Shown: in pieces, positions 6,598 to 13,002 of the stretch
How positions within the stretch are numbered: position 1 is the stretch's first letter
How the letters are laid out: every line of letters begins with the position of its first letter
Origin: Pseudomonadales bacterium
Lineage (GTDB): Bacteria > Pseudomonadota > Gammaproteobacteria > Pseudomonadales > Moraxellaceae
Direction of reading: 5' to 3'
NCBI GenBank assembly: GCA_013043915.1
Contig: JABEVH010000108.1
Coordinates: forward strand, 1 to 20,206
Length of the DNA: 20,206 nt
Notes under the pieces: generated by a model
What the model saw: the letters and a program-made list of their open reading frames with translations, nothing else
Told to the model about the DNA's origin: nothing
The model's database searches: none
Program-made: the position numbers and the translations under genes

Positions 6598-6906
6598 TTA
6601 ACTACCCCAGCCTGACCCTGAACCCATGGGGGGCTACGAAAAGGCTGGAGCTTGAGGTAAAAACCAAGAGCTAGATTGCCCCCTGAGAGGATGGGCATCT
6701 ATGGAAAGGAAGATTGTGCGCCCTCTTTACAAGGGTTGAAACGAACAAGACTCGGCGTCACAAGCGCCCTGACGGGCTGGCTGTCGGGAAAGACTGATAC
6801 CTTATTAACGCTGATAGCTAACTATGGGAGGGAGCGAGAAAAGAGGCTGCTAACGCAGACGCTATCCCTTCCTGCCTTAAAAGGCAGGATTTCTCGCGCA
6901 GCTTTG
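6598..6906 (+). ncRNA. Structured repeat RNA element, copy B (309 nt), with expanded variable arm
   Basis: This second copy of the element at 795-1025 has the same strand and order: the conserved 5' block (TTAACTA to CCCTGAA), a variable arm, and the conserved core 6733-6906. The core helices are GCCC/GGGC 6766-6769/6774-6777; GTCGG/CTGAT 6783-6787/6794-6798; ATAG/CTAT near 6815-6825; GCGAGAAA/TTTCTCGC 6834-6841/6890-6897; CCTGCCT/AGGCAGG 6871-6877/6882-6888; and the pseudoknot GGAGGGA/TCCCTTC 6827-6833/6865-6871. The variable arm (about 6623-6730) is some 75 nt longer than in copy A and has its own helices, including GGGGGC/GCCCCC at 6629-6634/6678-6683. The 3' end CTTTG directly abuts the ATG of ubiE. 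An open frame runs through the element by chance (ATG-like start at 6676) and should not be read as protein. Confidence 0.8.
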
Positions 6907-7656
6907 ATGAATGAACAGGACTCGACTCATTTCGGCTACCAAACTGTACCGAAAGCTGAAAAAGCACAGAAAGTTGCAGAAGTGTTTCACTCTGTAGCTT
7001 CCTCCTATGACCTCATGAACGATCTGATGTCACTGGGTATACACAGGCTCTGGAAACGGTATACCGTAGAAATGGCGGGCGTACGTTCAGGACAAAAAAT
7101 TCTCGACCTCGCAGGAGGTACTGGAGATCTTGCACTGGCCTTTAGTCGCAAAATTGGACAGGAAGGCAGTGTCGTCCTTGCTGACATCAATGCATCCATG
7201 CTAGCCATGGGGCGTAATAAGCTCCTCGACCGGGGCGCTTGCAGCAACATTGAGTTTGTACAAGCCAATGCCGAGTGCCTGCCCTTTGCCAGCAATACCT
7301 TTGATTTGGTAACTATCGCCTTTGGTTTGCGCAATGTCACCGACAAAGATGCAGCCTTGCGCTCCATGTATGATGTCTTGAAACCTGGAGGCAGGCTGTT
7401 GGTGCTGGAGTTCTCCAAACCCGTTTCTTCTCCACTGGCAAGAATTTACGATGCCTATTCATTCAGTATCTTGCCCGCACTAGGGGAACTGATCGCTCAT
7501 GATGCCGGCAGTTACCGTTACTTGGCTGAATCGATACGCATGCACCCTAATCAGGATACATTGCGTCAGATGATGCAAAAGGCAGGTTTTGAACGCACCG
7601 ATTACCATAATCTGACCGGTGGCATTGTGGCTCTGCATCGCGGATTCAAATCATGA
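6907..7656 (+). CDS. ubiE: Ubiquinone/menaquinone biosynthesis C-methyltransferase UbiE
   Basis: UbiE is the S-adenosylmethionine-dependent methyltransferase for the C-2 methyl step of ubiquinone (and the equivalent step of menaquinone) biosynthesis. The 249-residue product starting at ATG 6907 (MNEQDSTHFGYQTV) aligns with the E. coli start and length. The open frame extends 77 codons further upstream, but that part translates the structured RNA element and has no family similarity. Motifs are KVAEVFHSVASSYDLMNDLMSLGIHRLWKR, the SAM-binding loop LDLAGGTGDLA at about 65, ADINASML, NAECLPFASNTFDLVTIAFGLRN, LKPGGRLLVLEFSKP and the typical C-terminus HNLTGGIVALHRGFKS. No Shine-Dalgarno of normal form precedes the ATG, because the RNA element ends there. 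ATGA overlap couples it to ubiJ. Confidence 0.97.
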   Translation: MNEQDSTHFGYQTVPKAEKAQKVAEVFHSVASSYDLMNDLMSLGIHRLWKRYTVEMAGVRSGQKILDLAGGTGDLALAFSRKIGQEGSVVLADINASMLAMGRNKLLDRGACSNIEFVQANAECLPFASNTFDLVTIAFGLRNVTDKDAALRSMYDVLKPGGRLLVLEFSKPVSSPLARIYDAYSFSILPALGELIAHDAGSYRYLAESIRMHPNQDTLRQMMQKAGFERTDYHNLTGGIVALHRGFKS

Positions 7657-8288
7657 TGCCATCGCTGCCTCGTACACTGTTGTACAAAGCTGTGGAGACC
7701 ATGGTTAATCTGGCTCTGCTGCATGATCCCGGGTCCTTGGAACGCTTGCAAAAGCTACAGGGTAAGCGTGTTTTTGTTGAAATTCATCAACCCGAACTCA
7801 TCCTGATGATCAGCATTGAGACTCAGGGGCTCAGACTGCTCGCAGAGGGCGATGCACCTGCTCATGCCACGGTAGAAACGAGATCACTCGATATTCTGCG
7901 CGAGTTTTTCCGTGCTCACCCTCAGTGGGTAGACGGGCCTGTACGCGTATCAGGTCAAGTATCTCTGATTCAGGAACTCTATGACATCATGCGCCATATA
8001 GATATCGACTGGGAAGAACCCCTTGCCAAGTTGGTCGGGGACCAGGGCGCTCATCACCTTGGTCGAGGTTTAAGGCAGCTCATCAGCCTAACCCGCCACA
8101 GCGCTCGCGTCATGTTCCAGAACAGCCGAGATTATTTGCAAGAGGAGCTTGGTGCTATTCCCATGCGATGGGAAAGCGATGAAGCATTTACTGACATTCA
8201 GGATGCACGATCAGATGCGGATCGGCTTCATGATAAATTGACCCGTCTGGAACAACGAGTTGCACGTCTGCAGGAGCCTGCACGATGA
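7653..8288 (+). CDS. ubiJ: Ubiquinone biosynthesis accessory factor UbiJ (SCP2 domain)
   Basis: UbiJ is a lipid-binding accessory protein of the ubiquinone biosynthesis complex, thought to hold hydrophobic intermediates for the Ubi enzymes. The 211-residue product has an N-terminal SCP2-like sterol-carrier domain (about residues 15-110, with ILMISIETQGLRLLAEGDAPAHATVETRSLDILREFF and VRVSGQVSLIQELYDIM). The segment IDWEEPLAKLVGDQGAHHLGR is characteristic of UbiJ. It ends in a charged coiled coil (DARSDADRLHDKLTRLEQRVARLQ). It starts at ATG 7653, overlapping the ubiE stop by 4 nt; a second ATG follows immediately at 7656. Its stop overlaps ubiB by 4 nt. The ubiE-ubiJ-ubiB order is the standard gammaproteobacterial arrangement and supports the call. 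Confidence 0.94.
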   Translation: MMPSLPRTLLYKAVETMVNLALLHDPGSLERLQKLQGKRVFVEIHQPELILMISIETQGLRLLAEGDAPAHATVETRSLDILREFFRAHPQWVDGPVRVSGQVSLIQELYDIMRHIDIDWEEPLAKLVGDQGAHHLGRGLRQLISLTRHSARVMFQNSRDYLQEELGAIPMRWESDEAFTDIQDARSDADRLHDKLTRLEQRVARLQEPAR

Positions 8289-9925
8289 AACATGGCTGGT
8301 GGTCACACCTGTACCGCATGCTTACCATGTGGCGCATTTTAGCTTTTTACCAAATTGATCAGCTACTCCCTTCTGCCTTGCCCTGGCCCATACAACTGCT
8401 GAAACTTTGCTTTCGCATGCATCCAGCCTGGTGGATGCCTTCCACGGCACGCGGACCTGCGGAGCAACGTCTACGTCTGGCTTGCGAAGAACTGGGCCCC
8501 GTATTTATCAAGCTAGGTCAGCTGGTAGCAACTCGCCGTGATCTTTTACCTCCGCGGATACTCGATGAACTGACGCAACTGCAAGATAACGTACGTCCTT
8601 TTTCCCCATCCATTGCCATTGCCCTTATAGAGCTTGAACTCGGGCGCCCACTGAATGAGCTGTTCTTGCGCTTTGATATTCAACCTCTGGCTGCAGCATC
8701 CATAGCTCAGGTGCATACCGCTCAACTGTTTGATGAACGCGAGGTCGTGGTCAAAATCTTACGACCTCAAATAGCTGATGCTGTGCGTACTGACATGGCA
8801 TTGCTCTTGGCCCTTGCCGGACAAATTGAACAACGCTGGCCTGAAGCTGGCCGGCTACACTTGCAACGTGTCATCCTGGACTATGAAAAGACCTTACTCA
8901 ACGAATGCGATCTGAAGCGCGAAGCCGATAATGCACAAAAATTGCGGCAGAATTTCTTGAATTCTCCGCTACTGTACGTCCCTTGGGTAGAACCTTCTTT
9001 ATCGACATCCAGCATTATGGTCAGTGAACGCATCTACGGTGTTCCCATAAACCGAGATAGTGAAATATCTCGCGCGGGAATCAACCGCAAGGTACTGGCA
9101 GAAACAGGGCTTACAGTATTCTTTACGCAATTATTTCGTGATAATTTTTTCCATGCCGACATGCATCCTGGCAATGTATTTGTTGAACTGGACAACCCTG
9201 AACAACCCCGTTATATAGCACTGGACTGTGCCATTATCGGCTCGTTGCGCAAAAAAGATCAGCTGGCCGTAGCCCGCCTTGGACTGGCTTTGACGCAACG
9301 TGACTTCGCCGAATTGATTCGTGTGGCCTGGGGTTCCGGGTGGATACCTCCGGGCACTGACCTGGAAGATCTGGAAGATGCCGTACGCGATTTGATCACT
9401 CCCGTATTAGATCAGACGATCGCGACCATTAATTTTGCACCCACCTTGCTGGGTTTGCTCGACTTGGCAAGGCGCTACCGACTGATTATCCCCACACAAT
9501 TTGTTATTTTGCTTAAAACACTGGTGCACGTCGAGGGTTTAGGCAGGGGACTTTATCCCGATCTAGATATCTGGTCCTTGAGTCGTCCCTTGTTATCGCA
9601 ATGGCTGGCTGATCAAATTGGCCCTCAAGCCCTGTGGCGCTCTGCCAGTGCAGCACTACCCCAATGGCTGACCATGTTACCCGAACTGCCTTACATGGTT
9701 CATGATGCGCTGCTGGGACGCCAGGGACAGTTAACCTTGCAACAAGAACAACAGCAACACGTACAAGACTTGGCTGAAACACTGCCGGCTCAACTGCGAA
9801 GGCAGCGCCAGATTCTGCTGGCTTCCGGAATCTGGCTGGCTACAGGCATGGCTCTGCACCTATCGACGGAACACCTAGCTTGGCCTTTAGCCGCAGGATT
9901 GATGCTAGGATGGCTGTTGACCTAA
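8285..9925 (+). CDS. ubiB: UbiB atypical kinase-like ubiquinone biosynthesis protein
   Basis: UbiB is a membrane-bound ADCK/ABC1-family protein kinase-like ATPase required for ubiquinone synthesis. The 546-residue length equals E. coli UbiB. It has the family-specific KxGQ motif (FIKLGQLVATRRDLLP, 74-89), the alanine-rich nucleotide loop (AAASIAQVH, 136-144), the lysine in VVVKILRP, the catalytic-loop equivalent HADMHPGN (290-297) and the metal-binding LDCAIIGSL. The C-terminus has two hydrophobic segments (ILLASGIWLATGMAL and WPLAAGLMLGWLL), the expected membrane anchor. It starts at ATG 8285 with a 4-nt overlap with ubiJ. After its TAA there is a 48-nt gap to hisI containing a 10-codon ORF. 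Confidence 0.97.
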   Translation: MKHGWWSHLYRMLTMWRILAFYQIDQLLPSALPWPIQLLKLCFRMHPAWWMPSTARGPAEQRLRLACEELGPVFIKLGQLVATRRDLLPPRILDELTQLQDNVRPFSPSIAIALIELELGRPLNELFLRFDIQPLAAASIAQVHTAQLFDEREVVVKILRPQIADAVRTDMALLLALAGQIEQRWPEAGRLHLQRVILDYEKTLLNECDLKREADNAQKLRQNFLNSPLLYVPWVEPSLSTSSIMVSERIYGVPINRDSEISRAGINRKVLAETGLTVFFTQLFRDNFFHADMHPGNVFVELDNPEQPRYIALDCAIIGSLRKKDQLAVARLGLALTQRDFAELIRVAWGSGWIPPGTDLEDLEDAVRDLITPVLDQTIATINFAPTLLGLLDLARRYRLIIPTQFVILLKTLVHVEGLGRGLYPDLDIWSLSRPLLSQWLADQIGPQALWRSASAALPQWLTMLPELPYMVHDALLGRQGQLTLQQEQQQHVQDLAETLPAQLRRQRQILLASGIWLATGMALHLSTEHLAWPLAAGLMLGWLLT

Positions 9926-9936
9926 GAGGTTTACCG

Positions 9937-9969
9937 ATGAAATTCAGTGATGCCAACCCCGTAGGGTGA
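9937..9969 (+). CDS. Ten-codon ORF between ubiB and hisI (possible leader peptide)
   Basis: ATG 9937 to TGA 9967-9969 encodes MKFSDANPVG. An AGAGG at 9925-9929 is placed as a Shine-Dalgarno, and the stop lies 4 nt before the hisI ATG at 9974. The AGGGTGA at its end could also serve hisI. Whether it is translated is unknown; such a small ORF could arise by chance. Confidence 0.25.
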   Translation: MKFSDANPVG

Positions 9970-9973
9970 TACG

Positions 9974-10363
9974 ATGAGTTTGCTGGATGAGATTCTTTGG
10001 AATGAACAAGGGTTAGTGCCTGCTATCGCTCAAGACTGGCAAAATGGGCGCGTTTTGATGATGGCATGGATGAATGCTGAATCACTTACCCTAAGGCTCC
10101 AGGAGTGCAGGGCGGTCTATTTTTCACGGTCTCGCCAAAAACTATGGCGTAAAGGCGAGGATTCAGGGCACGTTCAAAAGTTACACGGCATCTGGATAGA
10201 TTGTGACGGCGATGCTTTGCTGCTTAGAGTTGAACAAATTGGCGGCATTGCATGTCACACAGGCAGAGTATCCTGTTTTTACCGCCACCTGAATCAGGGC
10301 TCTTGGGTGTCAATCGATCCAATATTGAAAACGAACGAGCAAATTTATGGACATTCTGACTGA
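9974..10363 (+). CDS. hisI: Phosphoribosyl-AMP cyclohydrolase
   Basis: HisI catalyses the third step of histidine synthesis, opening the adenine ring of phosphoribosyl-AMP. It is a cytosolic zinc enzyme acting as a dimer. The 129-residue stand-alone form (not the HisIE fusion of E. coli) shows MMAWMNAESL, the loop YFSRSRQKLWRKGEDSGHVQ, the metal-site segment DCDGDALLLRVEQIGGIACHTGRVSCFY with its two cysteines and the aspartates, and a short tail. It starts at ATG 9974 with AGGG upstream. Its 3' end overlaps hisE by 17 nt in another frame. Separate hisI and hisE genes between ubiB and tatA match the Pseudomonas-type arrangement. Confidence 0.96.
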   Translation: MSLLDEILWNEQGLVPAIAQDWQNGRVLMMAWMNAESLTLRLQECRAVYFSRSRQKLWRKGEDSGHVQKLHGIWIDCDGDALLLRVEQIGGIACHTGRVSCFYRHLNQGSWVSIDPILKTNEQIYGHSD

Positions 10364-10673
10364 ACTAGGCCAGATTCTGGTAGAACGTAAACAGGCAGAT
10401 CCTGCTCAGTCCTATGTTGCTCAGCTTTACCAGAAGGGACTCAACAAGATTCTGGAAAAAGTAGGCGAAGAGTGTACGGAAACCTTGATTGCTGCCAAGG
10501 ATGCTGAACGTGACGGAAAACTTGATGCCGTCATTTACGAAACGGCCGACTTATGGTTTCACAGCCTGGTAATGCTTGCGCACTTAGGGCTGGGACCCCA
10601 TGATGTTTTGAATGAATTGGCCCGACGCTTCAACCTCTCTGGTCTTGAAGAAAAAGCGGGGCGTACCACCTAA
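10347..10673 (+). CDS. hisE: Phosphoribosyl-ATP pyrophosphatase
   Basis: HisE catalyses the second step of histidine synthesis, hydrolysing phosphoribosyl-ATP to phosphoribosyl-AMP, the HisI substrate. The 108-residue all-alpha MazG-like protein has the family helices: ILTELGQILVERKQADPAQSYVAQLYQKGLNKILEKVGEECTETLIAAKD, with the metal-binding glutamates in EKVGEECTE. It continues with YETADLWFHSLVMLAHLGLGPHDVLNELARRF. It starts at ATG 10347, inside the end of hisI (17-nt overlap), which suggests coupled translation of two consecutive pathway enzymes. tatA follows after a 23-nt gap. Confidence 0.96.
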   Translation: MDILTELGQILVERKQADPAQSYVAQLYQKGLNKILEKVGEECTETLIAAKDAERDGKLDAVIYETADLWFHSLVMLAHLGLGPHDVLNELARRFNLSGLEEKAGRTT

Positions 10674-10696
10674 TCCTAGACCGAAGGAGTACCATC

Positions 10697-10951
10697 ATGC
10701 TAGGTAACTTAAGTATTGTCCATGTTCTGCTGTTATTGATTATTGTGGTCATGGTATTTGGTACATCGCGACTGAAAAATGTAGGCCGCGATCTTGGCAG
10801 CGCCATCAACGGATTCAAACAGGCCATGCGTGAGGGCGAACAACCATCTGCCCCCCCACCACAGGAGAACCTCGCCCACCAAAAACCTGATGCCTCTACG
10901 ACGGCATCTATTGTTAAGGATACTTCCCGTGAATCGGGGCATACGGGTTAA
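10697..10951 (+). CDS. tatA: Sec-independent translocase subunit TatA
   Basis: TatA oligomerises to form the passage for folded proteins with twin-arginine signals across the inner membrane. The 84-residue product has a short N-terminus, one transmembrane helix (LSIVHVLLLLIIVVMVFG), the conserved hinge with FG followed by TSRLKNVGRDLGSAINGFKQAM (amphipathic helix), and a disordered Pro/Gln/Ser-rich tail. The ATG at 10697 has a good GGAG Shine-Dalgarno (10684-10687). It leads the complete tatABC set at the end of the ubi-his transcript. TatA and TatB are similar; the position and the FG-T-S-R-L-K-N segment favour TatA. Confidence 0.93.
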   Translation: MLGNLSIVHVLLLLIIVVMVFGTSRLKNVGRDLGSAINGFKQAMREGEQPSAPPPQENLAHQKPDASTTASIVKDTSRESGHTG

Positions 10952-10957
10952 TAGCGC

Positions 10958-11275
10958 ATGTTTGATTTTGGTTTAGGTGAGCTGTTATTACTTGCTGTGG
11001 TGGCTTTGGTCGTGTTGGGCCCCGAAAAGCTGCCACATGCCGCTCGTATGGCAGGGGCGTGGGCTGGGCGTTTGCGGCGAATGGTCGTCGATATTCAAGC
11101 CGATATTGAAAAAGAAGTCGCCTTGCAGGAATTGCGTGCCAGTATAAAAAAACAGATTGAGGCAGCAGGCACGGTCGAACTGCGTCAACAACTTGAAGAT
11201 CAACTACGCGTCATGGAGTCCAGCCTGCGCCCTCCCCAGCCCTCCTCATCCACGAAGCCATCCAACGATGCCTGA
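10958..11275 (+). CDS. tatB: Sec-independent translocase subunit TatB
   Basis: TatB forms with TatC the receptor for twin-arginine signal peptides. The 105-residue product begins MFDFGLGELLLLAVVALVVLGPEKLPHAARMAG. The F-G-E-L helix and the LGPEKLP hinge are diagnostic of TatB, followed by an amphipathic and then a charged helix (QADIEKEVALQELRASIKKQIEAAG) and a short Pro/Ser tail. It is shorter than E. coli TatB (171) but within the range of the family. It starts 6 nt after the tatA stop with no strong Shine-Dalgarno, and its end overlaps tatC by 8 nt, so translation is probably coupled. Confidence 0.93.
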   Translation: MFDFGLGELLLLAVVALVVLGPEKLPHAARMAGAWAGRLRRMVVDIQADIEKEVALQELRASIKKQIEAAGTVELRQQLEDQLRVMESSLRPPQPSSSTKPSNDA

Positions 11276-12032
11276 AACACAACCTCCTGACGATAATCAA
11301 CAATCTTTTTTTAGTCACCTCTCCGAGCTACGTACGCGCGTAATACGCAGCATCGTGGCATTGCTTCTGGTGTTTGGAGTGTTGGTTTGGCAAGCTGACC
11401 GGCTATTTGATGTACTTTCTCATCCCCTGCTGGCGCTGCTTCCTGAAGGCTCACATCTCGTAGCCACTGATCTGACCTCGCCCTTTATGGCACCCATACG
11501 CTTAAGTTTTCTCGTAGCCATTTTTGTCGCTATGCCCTACATACTTTTCCAACTTTGGGGCTTTGTCGCTCCGGCCCTGTATCGACACGAGAAACGAATC
11601 GCGATACCCCTGCTCATAAGCTCTGTCATACTTTTTTATACGGGAGTCGCTTTTGCTTATTTTCTAATTTTACCCTCGGTCCTGCATTTCTTTACTCATA
11701 TAGGCCCCGACCATGTGCAGTTGATGACTGATATCAACCACTACATCAATTTCGCTATGAAGTTTTTTTTGGTGTTTGGGCTAGCCTTTGAAATTCCAGT
11801 AGCTACGTTTCTACTGATCTGGAGTAATCTGGTCAGTGCAGACAGCTTGGCCAGCAAACGACGTTACATCATTGTAGGTAATTTCTTTGCAGCCATGTTC
11901 CTGGCTCCGCCTGACGCATTTTCCATGCTGATGCTGGCCGTCCCCATGTGTCTGATGTTCGAAGCTGGCCTGCTGGCAGGGCGTCTGGTAAAATCCGGGG
12001 AAATCAAAATACCTGACACCGATCGCAAATAA
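11268..12032 (+). CDS. tatC: Sec-independent translocase subunit TatC
   Basis: TatC is the six-helix inner-membrane protein that recognises the twin-arginine motif. ATG 11268 gives 254 residues (MPETQPPDDNQQSFFSHLSELRTRVIRSI), near the 258 of E. coli. The open frame runs back to 11157, but that overlaps tatB and has no family similarity. Conserved segments are FFSHLSELRTRVIRS, the periplasmic loop with LTSPFMAPIRLSFLVAIFVAMPYILFQLWGFVAPALY, EKRIAIPLLISSVILFYTGVAFAYFLILP, FGLAFEIPVATFLLIW and the late FLAPPDAFSMLMLAVPMCLMFE. It overlaps tatB by 8 nt. The 3' end enters a hairpin shared with the convergent FKBP gene. Confidence 0.97.
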   Translation: MPETQPPDDNQQSFFSHLSELRTRVIRSIVALLLVFGVLVWQADRLFDVLSHPLLALLPEGSHLVATDLTSPFMAPIRLSFLVAIFVAMPYILFQLWGFVAPALYRHEKRIAIPLLISSVILFYTGVAFAYFLILPSVLHFFTHIGPDHVQLMTDINHYINFAMKFFLVFGLAFEIPVATFLLIWSNLVSADSLASKRRYIIVGNFFAAMFLAPPDAFSMLMLAVPMCLMFEAGLLAGRLVKSGEIKIPDTDRK

Positions 12033-12044
12033 CGACCGGTGTCA
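12014..12044. terminator. Hairpin between convergent tatC and FKBP gene
   Basis: TGACACCG (12014-12021) pairs perfectly with CGGTGTCA (12037-12044). Three inner pairs (TCG/CGA) follow after one mismatch, with a 7-nt loop. The hairpin spans the tatC stop. A T-rich stretch follows it only on the minus strand (complement of 12001-12010), so it may work best for the FKBP transcript and only partly for tatC. Confidence 0.55.
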
Positions 12045-12060
12045 TGGCAGAAGTCAGAGC

Positions 12061-12762
12061 CTAATTTGCTGCAGCAGTTTTTTCAACCTTCAGCAACTCA
12101 ACCTTAAATACCAGAACAGCATTAGGAGGTATCGGCCCCTCGCCATTTTCACCGTAAGCCAGTGCTGGTGGAATATAGAAACGGTAAACACTGCCAGGCG
12201 TCATTAGCTGCAAGCCTTCCGTCCACCCGGGAATAACTTGATCCAACACAAATTTGGCAGGTTCTTTACGCTCATAAGAGCTATCAAAGACCTTGCCATC
12301 AATCAGCTTGCCTTCATACTGAACCTGGACTGAATCGGAAGGTTTAGGATGGTGGCCTTTGCCCTCCTTGACAACCTCATATTGCAAACCATCAGCTAAA
12401 GTCTTAATCCCTGGCTTCTTGGCATTGGCCGCAAGGAAAGCATCACCGGCAGCTTTATTAGCCGTCGTCTCTTTTTCCAGTCTTTGCTTTTCTTCCATCA
12501 TCATTTTGGAACGAAACTTTTCCAGCGTCGCCTTGATTTGTTCTTCACTCATCGCTGGGGTTTTGTTGCTGTAGGCATCCTTGAAACCTTGGGTAAACAT
12601 ATCGACGTTCAAATTAGGAATATGCGTAGCATTTCCCTTACCCGTCAGATAACCCAAGGCATAGCCCACCTGTTGATCTTCCGTGGTAACCGTCGCAGCA
12701 TGTGCCCATAGCGGTGATAGGCTTGCAGCGATTATGACTCCTGCCAACAAACTGAACTTCAT
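12061..12762 (-). CDS. Periplasmic/outer-membrane FKBP-type peptidyl-prolyl isomerase, Mip/FkpA type
   Basis: This is a cis-trans prolyl isomerase and chaperone of the cell envelope. Its 233 residues match the length of Legionella Mip. A signal peptide is clear (MKFSLLAGVIIAASLSPLWAHA, cleavage after AHA at about 22). An N-terminal helical dimerisation domain follows (YALGYLTGKG, then a long charged helix around residues 75-110 with QRLEKETTANKAAGDAFLAANAKKPG). The FKBP domain is at about 123-228: GLQYEVVKEGKG, VQVQYEGKLIDGKVFDSSY, VIPGWTEGLQLMTPGSVYRFYIPPALAYG, IPPNAVLVFKVELL. A GGAG lies 9 nt before the ATG on this strand. It is convergent with tatC. Mip, FklB and FkpA names overlap in this family, so no symbol is assigned. 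Confidence 0.94.
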   Translation of the reverse strand: MKFSLLAGVIIAASLSPLWAHAATVTTEDQQVGYALGYLTGKGNATHIPNLNVDMFTQGFKDAYSNKTPAMSEEQIKATLEKFRSKMMMEEKQRLEKETTANKAAGDAFLAANAKKPGIKTLADGLQYEVVKEGKGHHPKPSDSVQVQYEGKLIDGKVFDSSYERKEPAKFVLDQVIPGWTEGLQLMTPGSVYRFYIPPALAYGENGEGPIPPNAVLVFKVELLKVEKTAAAN

Positions 12763-13002
12763 TTATATAATCTCCATGGGGCAGCACAGTGGGCGCGCCA
12801 CCGACAACCAAGCATAAACTCTCACATTCAATTTGACCATGAGCTTAGCCTTTAGGTGGCATCAAATTCATATCTATGACCCCATAAGCGTTTAACCTAC
12901 GATCTTTTGATGCAAGACAATCAAATCATAGGGGAAAGGCTCTCGCTTTTTTTTTTATCATCAGCTATTTTCAATCTGGCACAACCAAAATGAGGACGTG
13001 AT
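12763..13002. promoter_or_regulatory. Divergent intergenic region with candidate promoter for the FKBP gene
   Basis: These 240 bp separate the divergent FKBP (-) and AlgP-like (+) genes and should hold both promoters. For the minus strand, TGGTCA (complement of 12834-12839) and TATGCT (complement of 12811-12816) are 17 nt apart, each matching four of six consensus bases. For the plus strand no convincing pair was found. Other marks are an inverted repeat TTTGAT/ATCAAA (12906-12911/12920-12925), a run of ten T (12947-12956) and a Shine-Dalgarno GAGGA just before ATG 13003. Confidence 0.35.

Noticed and set aside
11157..11267. Upstream extension of TatC
   Set aside because: It overlaps tatB and translates to a sequence unlike TatC N-termini; ATG 11268 gives the normal start.
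12947..12956. Run of ten T as an intrinsic terminator before the AlgP-like gene
   Set aside because: No stable GC-rich hairpin precedes it, and there is no upstream plus-strand gene to terminate, since the FKBP gene reads away.
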